Shown: positions 25,376-33,225 of the stretch, one piece after another | How the letters are laid out: each line of letters begins with the position of its first letter | How positions within the stretch are numbered: position 1 is the first letter of the stretch | DNA from: Actinomycetota bacterium | GTDB taxonomy: Bacteria; Actinomycetota; UBA4738; HRBIN12 | Direction of reading: 5' to 3' | DNA: 54,574 bases | Assembly: GCA_005884925.1 (NCBI GenBank) | Contig: VAYU01000063.1 | Location: forward strand, 1 to 54,574 | Notes under the pieces: model-generated | Seen by the model: the letters and a program-made list of their open reading frames with translations, nothing else | Databases searched by the model: none | What the model was told of the DNA's origin: nothing | Translations under genes and position numbers: made by a program

Positions 25376-26131
25376 TCAACCGGCAGCTGCGCTCGGGGAA
25401 CCGGACGCATATCTGGCGGTCGCGCTCGAGGGAAGGGGGACGAGGTGGTGACGCACGGCCATGGTCGCGGCTTCCAGCCGGGAGTGAACCTGGAGCTTGG
25501 TCAAGATGCTCTGGACATGTGTCCGAACGGTGTTCCGGCTGATGCCCAGCCGGCGCGCGATCGTGCCTCCGTCGGCTCCCTCCACCAGGAGGCTGAGCAC
25601 CTCTCGCTCGCGCGTCGTCAGTTGCGACACCAACAGAGCGATCCCGTCGGAGCTCCCGCGGCGGTGAACGCCGGTGACGAGCCGATGGGGAAGGATCACC
25701 TGGCCGTCGACGACTGCTTCCATCGAGCTGATGAACCTGCTGACGGGCGTATCCTTCGTGAGGTAGCCGCGGAAGCCTGCCTCGAGGGCGTCATCGACGG
25801 CTCTGGCATCGTCGAGTGCGGTGACGGCCACCAGCTTCGTCTCCGGCCACCGCTCCAGGATCTCCCGCCCGACCGCGAGGCCGCTGCGATCCGGGAGTCC
25901 GATGTCCATCAGGACCACATCTGCCAGGTCGGTCTCGAGGTACGCGATCGCGTCACGCCCATTCGTCACCGAAGCGCACACGCTCATCCCGGCTTCGTGG
26001 AGCGCGGCCCCGATCGCCTCCGCGAACAGGACGTGGTCATCGACGATCAGGACGCGAATCGTGGCGCCTCCCTTCGATCGACGGGCAGGACCATCTGGAA
26101 GTCGGCACCCGGATACCCGGGATCCACCCAC
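25376..26131 (-). CDS. NarL/LuxR-type response regulator
   Basis: Response regulator with a canonical receiver: VLIVDDHVLFAEAI, phosphoacceptor VVLMDIGLP, Thr in VAVTALDD and Lys in GYLTKDTP. The LuxR HTH follows (LTTREREVLSLLVEGADGGT, NTVRTHVQSILTKLQVHSRL). The listed start is a GTG, the only conventional one, and lies 85 nt inside the histidine kinase gene. The true start is more likely ATT at 26059: AAGGGAGG precedes it by 7 nt, the receiver begins there, and the 24 extra N-terminal residues from the GTG look like shadow coding of the kinase gene. It pairs with the overlapping kinase as a two-component system. Confidence 0.88.
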   Translation of the reverse strand: MGGSRVSGCRLPDGPARRSKGGATIRVLIVDDHVLFAEAIGAALHEAGMSVCASVTNGRDAIAYLETDLADVVLMDIGLPDRSGLAVGREILERWPETKLVAVTALDDARAVDDALEAGFRGYLTKDTPVSRFISSMEAVVDGQVILPHRLVTGVHRRGSSDGIALLVSQLTTREREVLSLLVEGADGGTIARRLGISRNTVRTHVQSILTKLQVHSRLEAATMAVRHHLVPLPSSATARYASGSPSAAAG

Positions 26132-27309
26132 ACCATGCCTCCGTGCGCCTCCACGACCCGACGGGTGATGAAGAGCCCCAGACCGCTGCCTGGTCCACGA
26201 CGCGAGCCCGCTTCCCCGCGTACGAATGGATCGAAGATGGACTCCCGCTCTCCGGCGGGGATACCGGGGCCCTGATCGCGCACGCTCAGCCGCAGCCTGG
26301 GTCCCTCGTCGATGACCTCCACCACGACGACGCTTCCCGGATCGGAGTACGCGACAGCGTTGCGTACCAGGTTGGCAACGGCTGCCCGGAGGTGCGTCGG
26401 ATCCACCTCAGCCATCGCAGGACCCGGCGCGATCACCTCGATCGTATGGCCGGCGCTTCCCTTGCGGTACGGATCCACCGCGGCCTCCACCAGCTCAGTG
26501 ACGTCCTGGAAGCTCGGGCTGAGCGGGCGACTCCCGACCGCCCAACCGAGGATCCCTTCAATGTCTGCCACCAGTTGCTCCAGCTCGCGAAGCGACAACG
26601 TCAAGAGGGCGTCACTTCCCGACGCTCCCCGACTGACGAGCAGCTCCAGCGCTGATCTGATGCTGAGGAGCGGCCCAGACAGCTCATGTGCCGTCCAGGC
26701 CAGCCCCAGATCGATCTCCGTATTCCGCCGTCGTTCCCTCGCGGTGGCAGCGAGCAAGGGCAGAGCGTCCCCGAGCAACGACCTCACGGATCGGATCCGA
26801 AGCCGGAGCTCCGGCTCCCCGCTCCCGACCATGAGGACCGCGCGGTCCACCTGGCCCGCGCTCACCTGCTTCGCTCCGATGACAGCGCCGAACCGCCGTC
26901 GGAGGGATGAGCGCTCTTGAGCCGTCAACGTCGGCCAGGGAGGGATCGTTCCCATCCGATCTCGGATCCCCTGACGCGCTTGAGCGGTCACCCCCGATGC
27001 GGCCGTGAACGCGAGCGGACCCTCATGCTCACTCCACCAGAAACCGATCGGGACGCCGGATCCGCGGGCGATGGAGTCTCCGGCGATCTGGAGGGCCGCT
27101 TCCGGCTCCCCCGCACGCAGGAGCTCACGCCCGAGTTCCACGTCCTCCTCGAGAGACACGATCGCGCGACGGAGCCGTTCCCGCTCAGCACGGGCGTCCA
27201 GCTGGGGAGTCGATGGGTCCGCGTCGTCCTCGATCGCGGACCGATCGGGCGCTACGAGCTCGCTCGACGGTCGCTCAACGGTTCCTGAATGAGATATGCC
27301 CCTCCGCAT
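26047..27309 (-). CDS. Soluble sensor histidine kinase
   Basis: About 420 residues. There is no transmembrane segment, so sensing is probably cytoplasmic. An N-terminal charged helix (ERERLRRAIVSLEEDVELGR) precedes a GAF-like sensory region (about 75-195, PIGFWWSEHEGPLAFTAASG). The phosphoacceptor helix follows (AWTAHELSGPLLSIRSALEL), then the N box LRAAVANLVRNAVAY, G1 VRDQGPGIPAGE and G2 GSGLGLFITRRVVEAHGG. ATG 27309 follows GAGGGAGG closely; a more distant upstream start is possible. It overlaps the response regulator, so they are translated together. The signal is unknown; its position next to the polysaccharide locus suggests, but does not prove, control of that locus. Confidence 0.9.
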   Translation of the reverse strand: MRRGISHSGTVERPSSELVAPDRSAIEDDADPSTPQLDARAERERLRRAIVSLEEDVELGRELLRAGEPEAALQIAGDSIARGSGVPIGFWWSEHEGPLAFTAASGVTAQARQGIRDRMGTIPPWPTLTAQERSSLRRRFGAVIGAKQVSAGQVDRAVLMVGSGEPELRLRIRSVRSLLGDALPLLAATARERRRNTEIDLGLAWTAHELSGPLLSIRSALELLVSRGASGSDALLTLSLRELEQLVADIEGILGWAVGSRPLSPSFQDVTELVEAAVDPYRKGSAGHTIEVIAPGPAMAEVDPTHLRAAVANLVRNAVAYSDPGSVVVVEVIDEGPRLRLSVRDQGPGIPAGERESIFDPFVRGEAGSRRGPGSGLGLFITRRVVEAHGGMVWVDPGYPGADFQMVLPVDRREAPRFAS

Positions 27310-27442
27310 GTCCCTCCCTCGGCCGGGGGAACCGAGCTGGCCCGGCATGAGCAACCACACCGAAACCCTTTTTCCCGAAGCGTGCGAACCGAAACATCTC
27401 TCGGAGATATCCCCTGATCGGGGGACACTACCGGTTGATCAG

Positions 27443-27457
27443 GCTAATCCGATTAGC
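27443..27457. promoter_or_regulatory. Palindrome, candidate operator
   Basis: Perfect 6-bp arms GCTAAT and ATTAGC with a CCG spacer, AT-rich against a GC-rich background, about 135 bp upstream of the histidine kinase start. No consensus recognised. Confidence 0.4.
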
Positions 27458-27690
27458 GTAGATCCGACCCTACAACGCATATCGCGTTCCCGCAAGGGGA
27501 TGAGCGTCTTGCGGCCGAAAGATGTCCGTTCGGTGAGCACCCACCGTGTAGAGAAGCCTTCCGGAGTGGTTCCCCGACGGCAGGGACCGATCCGCGGACC
27601 GCGGAGCGCGTCCCCCGGGGGTGTCCCTGCACACGATCATCCTTGCTGGCCACGAAAGATACGTTCGGGGGTCACGTCTCACCGGATAGC

Positions 27691-27707
27691 AGCCACGTCG
27701 TGGCTGT
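27691..27707. promoter_or_regulatory. Palindrome just upstream of the BldD-like gene
   Basis: Perfect 7-bp arms CAGCCAC and GTGGCTG with a GTC spacer. A -10-like TACAGT follows at 27711-27716, so a protein bound here would cover the promoter. Autoregulation by the downstream regulator is a reasonable guess. Confidence 0.45.
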
Positions 27708-27763
27708 TCTACAGTGCGGGCACTTCCCAGGACCGAGTTGTTGCGACGACGAGGACGGCAAGG

Positions 27764-28252
27764 ATGCCATCTATGGCCCTGGAGATCGGGCGAGCCCTCC
27801 GGCGCGCACGGCTCGCACAGGGATTGACCCTCAAGCAACTCGCGGCCGCATCGGCCGGCCGTTTCAAGCCGACCTCCGTCGCGGGATACGAGCGCGGCGA
27901 GCGCGGCATCTCGGTGGTTCGTTTCTGCGAACTGTCCCGGGTGTACCGGGTACCGCCCGACCGCCTCCTCACAGAGATCCTGCGAGCGGCGCAGGCGGAT
28001 CCGGAGCTCGTGATCGACCTCACGCACCTCGAGCGACTCGGACCTGCGGAGGGCGGGCTCCTCTCAGGCTTCGTTCAGCAGGTTGCTTCCCTCCGCGGGT
28101 CAGGGGACGTCGATCGGATCACGCTGCGGGCAGGGGACATCGAAGTGCTCGCCTCAGCATCGGGCCGAGGGCCGGATGAGCTCAGAGAGATCTTGGGGAT
28201 GGTTCAGCGCCAGCCGCAGCAACCGGATCCCCAGATCGAACGACGTTCATGA
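27764..28252 (+). CDS. BldD-family transcriptional regulator (XRE HTH)
   Basis: A 162-residue protein with an N-terminal XRE helix-turn-helix (about 7-68; LRRARLAQGLTLKQLAAASA, VAGYERGERGISVVR) and the C-terminal domain of actinobacterial BldD (about 85-150; LVIDLTHLERLGPAEGGLLS). In Streptomyces, BldD binds c-di-GMP and represses development genes. The segment aligned to its RGD-x8-RQDD signature reads RGSGDVDRITLRAGD, keeping both Arg and the last Asp but with Ser and Gly at other ligand positions. ATG 27764 has GAGG 9 nt upstream (ATG 27773 also possible); the longer upstream open frame is non-coding in character. Confidence 0.87.
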   Translation: MPSMALEIGRALRRARLAQGLTLKQLAAASAGRFKPTSVAGYERGERGISVVRFCELSRVYRVPPDRLLTEILRAAQADPELVIDLTHLERLGPAEGGLLSGFVQQVASLRGSGDVDRITLRAGDIEVLASASGRGPDELREILGMVQRQPQQPDPQIERRS

Positions 28253-28306
28253 CGTTACGTGAACGCCTGCTCGACGACGGAGGTCATGAGCGCTGCGCGA
28301 CCGCCG

Positions 28307-29200
28307 CTAGGGGGCCTTGACGAACTTGAGCTCGAACAATCGGCCATCGTTCTCGTTCGGGTTCACGTTGTTGTCGACCCCACTGGCCGTCAGGTACAGG
28401 TGGCTCCTTCCACCGTCTGTTCCGGGCGCGAACGCGATGCCCGAGGCCGACACGATCCCGAGGCCTGAGATGTCGATCTTCTGGACCAGGCCGCCCCTCA
28501 GCGTGGTCTCGAGGATGAACCTCTGCCGGCTGCTGACGATGAACAGGTGCTTGCCCCTGACGGCAACGTCCTCAGCCGTCGTGAACCCGTATCTGTGGGT
28601 CCCGAAGCTCCCGATGATGTCGTCTCGGGTGCCGAACCTCCTGTCCCTGCCGCGGCGGATCTTGTACACGCGCCGGTTCGTCGAATCCGACACGATCAGC
28701 ATGGGCCTGCGACCGCCACGCCAGGCGAGACCTTCCGGGTCGAAGGAACCGAAGCGGTGCGTGTGCAGGACCGTGGCGACCACGTCGTCGCGGGTGCCGA
28801 GCAGCTTGTCTTTCCCGCGCTCGACCCGGAAGACGCGATCGAGATCGTCATCCGTGACGAAGAGGACCTGGTGCGCGTTGTCCCACGCGAGATCCTCGGG
28901 CTCGACCGTGAACCTCTTGAACGTCCCCGTCGCCACAAGCCTTCCTCCGCGCTTCGCGACGAAGAGGTTCTTGCCCTTCCACAGGGAAGGCATCTCATCG
29001 ACTTCCGAGTCCGAGATCAGCAGCTTCCTCGTCCTGGGGTTGTAGGTCAGTCCCATGGGATCGGGACTCTTGGTGGGCCAGCTCGACGTGAGCGTCAGCC
29101 TGACGAGTGAAGCCTTCGTTGCCGCCGCGGCCGGCTGCGCGTTGGGCAGGAGCGAACAGACCACGGATACGAACAGGGCGATACGCAACGCCTTCTTCAT
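28307..29200 (-). CDS. Secreted beta-propeller protein (SdiA-regulated/esterase-like-phytase type)
   Basis: A 297-residue protein with a clear signal peptide (KKALRIALFVSVVCSLLPNA, cleavage near AAA-ATK). The mature part contains repeating blade-like units: DPMGLTYNPRTRKLLISDSE, VEPEDLAWDNAHQVLFVTDD, FDPEGLAWRGGRRPMLIVSD and FTTAEDVAVRGKHLFIVSS. Two blades end in the related strings DKLLGTRDDVV and DRRFGTRDDII. It resembles SdiA-regulated or phytase-like propellers, but catalytic residues cannot be assigned; it may be an extracellular binding protein. GGTGG precedes ATG 29200. Monocistronic, followed downstream by no clear terminator. Confidence 0.72.
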   Translation of the reverse strand: MKKALRIALFVSVVCSLLPNAQPAAAATKASLVRLTLTSSWPTKSPDPMGLTYNPRTRKLLISDSEVDEMPSLWKGKNLFVAKRGGRLVATGTFKRFTVEPEDLAWDNAHQVLFVTDDDLDRVFRVERGKDKLLGTRDDVVATVLHTHRFGSFDPEGLAWRGGRRPMLIVSDSTNRRVYKIRRGRDRRFGTRDDIIGSFGTHRYGFTTAEDVAVRGKHLFIVSSRQRFILETTLRGGLVQKIDISGLGIVSASGIAFAPGTDGGRSHLYLTASGVDNNVNPNENDGRLFELKFVKAP

Positions 29201-29344
29201 CGTCCACCTCGTTGTCGGGCGAGGGGGACGATACGCGGTCGAGAGCGCCCGACCATCAGCCGAACGGCGTAGATGGCCCCTTCAGCGGGCAAGTGGGCAG
29301 GAGCTCGAGGTGGACCTTGGGGCGCGTCCGATCGGTCCGATGGC

Positions 29345-30163
29345 TCAGTTGAGCTTCGTCGCGACCAGCCGAGCGAGGAGGCGCTGATGCCACGTGTTCC
29401 AGAAGTCCGCGTGGAGCGAACCCCCCGGGACGCTCGCGTGCATCATCATGTCCGAAACCAGGTGGCACCTCGCGACCTTGCAGTTCGAGATGCCGTACCG
29501 GATGTTCACCTTTATCGCCGGCAGCTGGACGGGGTGGGTCCTCGGGCAGCCGGTCCGATGACTCCCGTAGACCACGTGGCTCCGGTGATCGGGCGAGTCG
29601 GTGACGATCCTCCCGGCCCTCATCTCCCCGCACATCGGGAAGATGATCTCGCCCCGCACGTACGTATGCCCGGGCGACCGCCCGGAACAGTCGATCCGGG
29701 CCGTTTTCGACAGCGCGGTTCCGTCGCAGTTCCAGCCGGAATACTTCCCGATGGTGTTGACGCCCCCCGCGATCATCCGGAAGTTCTTGGGGAAGGGATA
29801 CGTTCGCCGTCCGGAGAGCAGGCCGGCTCGGTAGTAGACCTTGATCCGCCGTGGCGTGACGATCGTCCCGTTGCCGCGGACCAGGGTCGGCGCCCAGTAC
29901 GCGGCGCTCTCCCCCGCCATCCCACAGTTCGTCATCGCGCGGAGCATCGACCGGTACGTCGAGAACGCGTTCGTGCTCTTGTTCCCGAAGAAATCGTGCA
30001 TATGCGATGCGCCGGGCTGCCGGGGATAGACGATCGGGTCGTCCTTGGCTCGATGGGCGAAGAGGCAATCGACGATGAAGATCTTTTCCGCGTGGGCGGG
30101 CGTCGCGAACGGGCTGATCAAGGTTGCGACCACGATCGCGGTGAGGATCATCGATCTCCGCAC
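29345..30163 (-). CDS. Secreted DUF1996 protein (copy A)
   Basis: A 272-residue secreted protein with a signal peptide (ILTAIVVATLISPFATPAHA). The DUF1996 hallmarks are DDPIVYPRQPGASHMHDFFG near residue 41, AAYWAPTLV, MCGEMRAG and HVVYGSHRTGCPRTHPVQLP, ending in a metal-ligand-rich part (MMHASVPGGSLHADFWNTWH). Function of the family is not established; the conserved His and Cys residues suggest metal binding or disulfides. GTG start at 30163 with AAGGAGGGA at ideal spacing. It is a tandem paralogue of the gene at 30255-31073, 91 nt upstream. Confidence 0.86.
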   Translation of the reverse strand: MRRSMILTAIVVATLISPFATPAHAEKIFIVDCLFAHRAKDDPIVYPRQPGASHMHDFFGNKSTNAFSTYRSMLRAMTNCGMAGESAAYWAPTLVRGNGTIVTPRRIKVYYRAGLLSGRRTYPFPKNFRMIAGGVNTIGKYSGWNCDGTALSKTARIDCSGRSPGHTYVRGEIIFPMCGEMRAGRIVTDSPDHRSHVVYGSHRTGCPRTHPVQLPAIKVNIRYGISNCKVARCHLVSDMMMHASVPGGSLHADFWNTWHQRLLARLVATKLN

Positions 30164-30254
30164 GAAGTCCCTCCTTCTGGCTCTCGGCCCACGGACGCGC
30201 CGGACCCGCGATCACGGGATCCTGATGCGCGAACGGTTGACGCCGCGCGATGGT

Positions 30255-31073
30255 TCACGAGTTGAGTTGCGTCTGCACCAACTGCTCGAGCACGGATTGG
30301 TCCCAGGTGTTCCAGAAGTCGGCGTGGAAGGTGCTGCCGGGCACATCGCCCGACATGTCGGACGACAAGGAACACCCCGCCGCGACGCAGTCCGAAACGC
30401 CGTAGCGGATATCGACCTTGATCGCGGGGAGCTGGACGGGATGATCCGCCGGGCAGCCGGTCTTGTTCGATCCGTAGACGACGTGGCTCCTGTGGTCGGC
30501 TGAGTCCGTGACGATCGCTCCCGTTGCGTCCAGCTGGCCGCACATCGGGAAGATGACCTCGCCCCGGACGTAGGTGTGACCCGGCGTTCCGCCCGAGCAG
30601 TCGATCCGCACCGTCGGCGACAGCCCCGTGCCGTCGCAGTTCCACCCCGAAAGGACCCCCGTGCTCGCCATCCCCCCGGCGATCATCCGGAAGTCCGGCG
30701 GGAACGCGATGACCTTCGCATCGGGCTTCGGTCGGTCCCGGTAGTAGATCTTGATCCGTCGGGGCGGGATCAGCGTTCCATCCTTGCTCAGCAGCGCTGG
30801 CGCCCAATACGCGGCCGTATCTCCTGGCTCCTCGCAGGTCGTGCCGCCGGCGAGCATCCCCGCGTACGTGGAGGACGCGTTCGTCGTGGTGTTCCCGAAG
30901 AAGTCGTGGAGATGCGAGGCGCCGGGCTGCTTCGGGTACACGATGGGATCGTCCGGAGCTCGATGGCTCGGCAGGCAATCGGTGAAGAAGGTCTGGCCCG
31001 CAGCATGCGCGGACGGCAGGACCTCGACGATGAGCAGCGCGCCCAGGATGATGACCAGCCAAGATCTGCGCAT
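30255..31073 (-). CDS. Secreted DUF1996 protein (copy B)
   Basis: A 272-residue paralogue, the same length as copy A. Signal peptide SWLVIILGALLIVEVLPSAHA, then DDPIVYPKQPGASHLHDFFG, TAYWAPALLSKDG, MCGQLDATGAI, HVVYGSNKTGCPADHPVQLP and STFHADFWNTWDQ. Identity to copy A is high in these blocks and lower between them, consistent with an old tandem duplication. ATG 31073 is preceded by GAGGGGGAG. Both copies would be exported; the role is unknown. Confidence 0.86.
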   Translation of the reverse strand: MRRSWLVIILGALLIVEVLPSAHAAGQTFFTDCLPSHRAPDDPIVYPKQPGASHLHDFFGNTTTNASSTYAGMLAGGTTCEEPGDTAAYWAPALLSKDGTLIPPRRIKIYYRDRPKPDAKVIAFPPDFRMIAGGMASTGVLSGWNCDGTGLSPTVRIDCSGGTPGHTYVRGEVIFPMCGQLDATGAIVTDSADHRSHVVYGSNKTGCPADHPVQLPAIKVDIRYGVSDCVAAGCSLSSDMSGDVPGSTFHADFWNTWDQSVLEQLVQTQLNS

Positions 31074-31547
31074 GGTCTCCCCCCTCTCGGTTCGCGACCC
31101 GGCCAGACCGGCGGGCCTCCCTATCCCTCCCTTGTCGGCGGATGCGGCCGTCGACCTTGAGTCCGAACGGTGCGGTCACAGCGGGGTCTTGATGGGAAGA
31201 GGTGGGAACGTCAGGGGATGAAGCGGACTTCTGGATCAGGACGATGTCGGGACGTCGCGAAGCGCGATCCGTTCTGAGGGGAAGCCCGAACACCGCGCGG
31301 ACGCTACAGGACGGGTCGTGGGATAGGAACCAGGCGGAAGCCCCTGACGCGGGACAGGATCGTTCACATGCGTTGCACGGGATGCCCCCATCGACGCAAC
31401 ACGGCGTCGGTCGTCAACCGGCCATATCCGCAGGCCGGCAACGGGCCTCGCCGCACGCTCCCACGAGGACCGTCTCAGGAACGTCGAAATGGCGTGAAGA
31501 TCTCTGCCGTTCATGGTGCGGACGGACACCCCTCGAGCGAGGCCGAC
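31074..31547. other. Intergenic region between the DUF1996 pair and csoR
   Basis: About 470 bases with no gene I can support in either strand: the open frames here lack ribosome sites, domain-like content and consistent codon bias. It must hold the minus-strand promoter of the DUF1996 genes. Confidence 0.5.
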
Positions 31548-31566
31548 CATACCCCGCCGGGGTATG
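31548..31566 (+). promoter_or_regulatory. CsoR-type operator
   Basis: Perfect palindrome CATACCCC (31548-31555), GCC, GGGGTATG (31559-31566). It matches the G-tract ATACCC..GGGTAT operators of CsoR-family repressors and lies 24 nt before the csoR start. A -10-like TATGCT (31563-31568) overlaps its right arm, so binding would block transcription of csoR and the permease. Confidence 0.85.
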
Positions 31567-31590
31567 CTGCGGGGACCCGAGGAGGTTCCG

Positions 31591-31869
31591 ATGGTCGGTT
31601 ATTACGAGAACAAGGATGGGCTGCTCGCCCGGCTCCGCCGGATCGAGGGTCAGGTCCGGGGGATCCAGCGGATGGTCGAGGAGGACGCGTACTGCATCGA
31701 CATCCTCACGCAGATCACCGCGATCACCGGCGCATCGAACAAGGTCGCCGTTTCGCTACTGGAGGACCACCTCCGACATTGTGTCGCGGAGAGCCTCGCC
31801 GAAGGGACGGACGCCGGAGCGAAGGTGAACGAGGCGGCCCTCGCGGTCCAGCGTCTACTGCGGGCGTGA
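31591..31869 (+). CDS. csoR: CsoR/RcnR-family metal-sensing repressor
   Basis: A 92-residue all-helical DUF156 repressor. The family core is LLARLRRIEGQVRGIQRMVE, with metal ligands Cys in EDAYCIDIL, then His and Cys in LLEDHLRHCV, the C-H-C set of copper-sensing CsoR; the Tyr before Cys also fits. Metal binding would release it from the G-tract palindrome immediately upstream. ATG 31591 has GGAGG 6 nt before it; the longer upstream frame would run through the operator. It sits 4 nt before the permease gene, so the two form an autoregulated operon. Copper is the best guess, but other thiophilic metals are possible. Confidence 0.93.
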   Translation: MVGYYENKDGLLARLRRIEGQVRGIQRMVEEDAYCIDILTQITAITGASNKVAVSLLEDHLRHCVAESLAEGTDAGAKVNEAALAVQRLLRA

Positions 31870-31873
31870 GGGC

Positions 31874-33130
31874 ATGATCGACGCCATCGTCCACGCGCTC
31901 TCGGTCGCGATCGGCATGACCTGGGAGATCCTGTGGGCGCTGATCCTTGGATTCACGCTCTCGGGCATCGTGCAGGCCGTGGTGTCCAAGCGCGAGATGA
32001 CGAGGCTGCTCCCCGACGACTCGATCCGATCGCTCGCCATCGCGTCCGGGCTCGGCGCCGCCTCGTCCTCCTGCTCTTACGCGGCCGTGGCGCTCGCACG
32101 ATCGCTCTTCCGCCGTGGTGCCAACTTCACGTCGGCCATGGCCTTCGGATTCGCGTCCACCAACCTCGTGATCGAGCTGGGGGTCCTGCTCGCGGTCCTG
32201 ATCGCGTGGCAGTTCACGGCCGCCGAGTTCGTCGGGGGCGTCGTGATGATCGCGATCCTCGCCGTGATCTTCCGGCGCGCCCTGACACCTTCGCTCGTTG
32301 ACGAGGCGAGGGCGAACGCCGAACGCGGGCGCACCGGGCGGATGGAAGGCCACGCGGAGATGGACATGAGCCTCTCCGAAGGGTCGATCGTCTCCCGGTT
32401 GCTCTCGGACCGGGGATTCACGGCGACGAGCCATTCCTTCGTGATGGATTGGGCGTCGATCTGGATGGACATCACCATCGGTTTGCTGATCGCGGGAGCG
32501 CTGGCCGCGTGGGTCCCCGGATCGTTCTGGCAGGCGTTCTTCTTCGTCGATCACCCACTCGTCGCGAAACTCTGGGGACCCCTCGTCGGACCGTTGGTCG
32601 CGATGCTCTCGTTCGTCTGCTCGATCGGGAACGTCCCGCTCGCTGCGGTGCTTTGGAACGGCGGGATCAGCTTCGGCGGCGCCATCTCGTTCATCTTCGC
32701 GGATCTCATCGTGATCCCGATCCTTCGGATCTACACGAAGTACTACGGCCGCCGGATGACCGTGTTCCTGTTCGTGACCTTCTACGTCACGATGGCGACA
32801 GCAGGGCTGGTCGTCGAGCTCGTGTTCGGCGCCTTAGGGCTGATCCCATCCGAGCGGAGCGCTGAGGTGGTCGAGGCGTCGGTGAGCTGGAACTACACGA
32901 CCGTGTTCAACCTGATCTTCCTGGCGATCGCCGGTGTCTTGGTCGTTCGGTTCCTGCGGACCGGAGGCCCCGCGATGCTTCGCGCGATGAGCGCTCCCCC
33001 GGACGCGACCTCGCCGGTCGCCGGACCGGTCGTCTACACGTGCCCCATGCATGCCGAGATCGGGCGGAACGAACCCGGCACGTGCCCGATGTGCGGGATG
33101 GATCTTGTTGAACGAACCCCTCACGGGTAG
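31874..33130 (+). CDS. Heavy-metal permease (ArsP/DUF318 type) with C-terminal metal-binding domain
   Basis: A 418-residue membrane protein of the permease family that includes ArsP and SO_0444-like exporters: two sets of four or so helices around a long cytoplasmic loop. Helix 2-3 contains GLGAASSSCSYAAVALARSL and later FGFASTNLVIELG; the second half contains FVCSIGNVPLAAVLWNGGIS. The paired Ser/Cys and CS-x-GN-P motifs are the conserved transport-site elements. The tail (about 390-415) is a heavy-metal-binding domain, YTCPMHAEIGRNEPGTCPMC, like those on copper ATPases. In an operon behind csoR it is most likely a metal exporter; the ion is not proven. Confidence 0.85.
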   Translation: MIDAIVHALSVAIGMTWEILWALILGFTLSGIVQAVVSKREMTRLLPDDSIRSLAIASGLGAASSSCSYAAVALARSLFRRGANFTSAMAFGFASTNLVIELGVLLAVLIAWQFTAAEFVGGVVMIAILAVIFRRALTPSLVDEARANAERGRTGRMEGHAEMDMSLSEGSIVSRLLSDRGFTATSHSFVMDWASIWMDITIGLLIAGALAAWVPGSFWQAFFFVDHPLVAKLWGPLVGPLVAMLSFVCSIGNVPLAAVLWNGGISFGGAISFIFADLIVIPILRIYTKYYGRRMTVFLFVTFYVTMATAGLVVELVFGALGLIPSERSAEVVEASVSWNYTTVFNLIFLAIAGVLVVRFLRTGGPAMLRAMSAPPDATSPVAGPVVYTCPMHAEIGRNEPGTCPMCGMDLVERTPHG

Positions 33131-33225
33131 GGACGCGCGCCGGCGTGCCGTGGTTGCGCGGATCGGGCGGTGGTGCCTAGGGTGGGGCATCGCTTGATCG
33201 AGCGAACTCCCCGGAGGTGTTCCGC

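Larger units (their letters stand above)
27310..27763. other. Divergent intergenic region between histidine kinase and BldD-like gene
   Basis: About 450 bases without a credible gene. It holds several short palindromes: ATCTC-TCG-GAGAT near 27397-27409, a CCCC/GGGG hairpin near 27413-27424, GCTAAT-CCG-ATTAGC at 27443-27457 and CAGCCAC-GTC-GTGGCTG at 27691-27707. Such density suggests regulator binding sites for both directions. Confidence 0.5.

Noticed and set aside
31074-31547. Several short open frames upstream of csoR
   Set aside because: No ribosome sites, no shared frame across strands and no recognisable motif; treated as intergenic.
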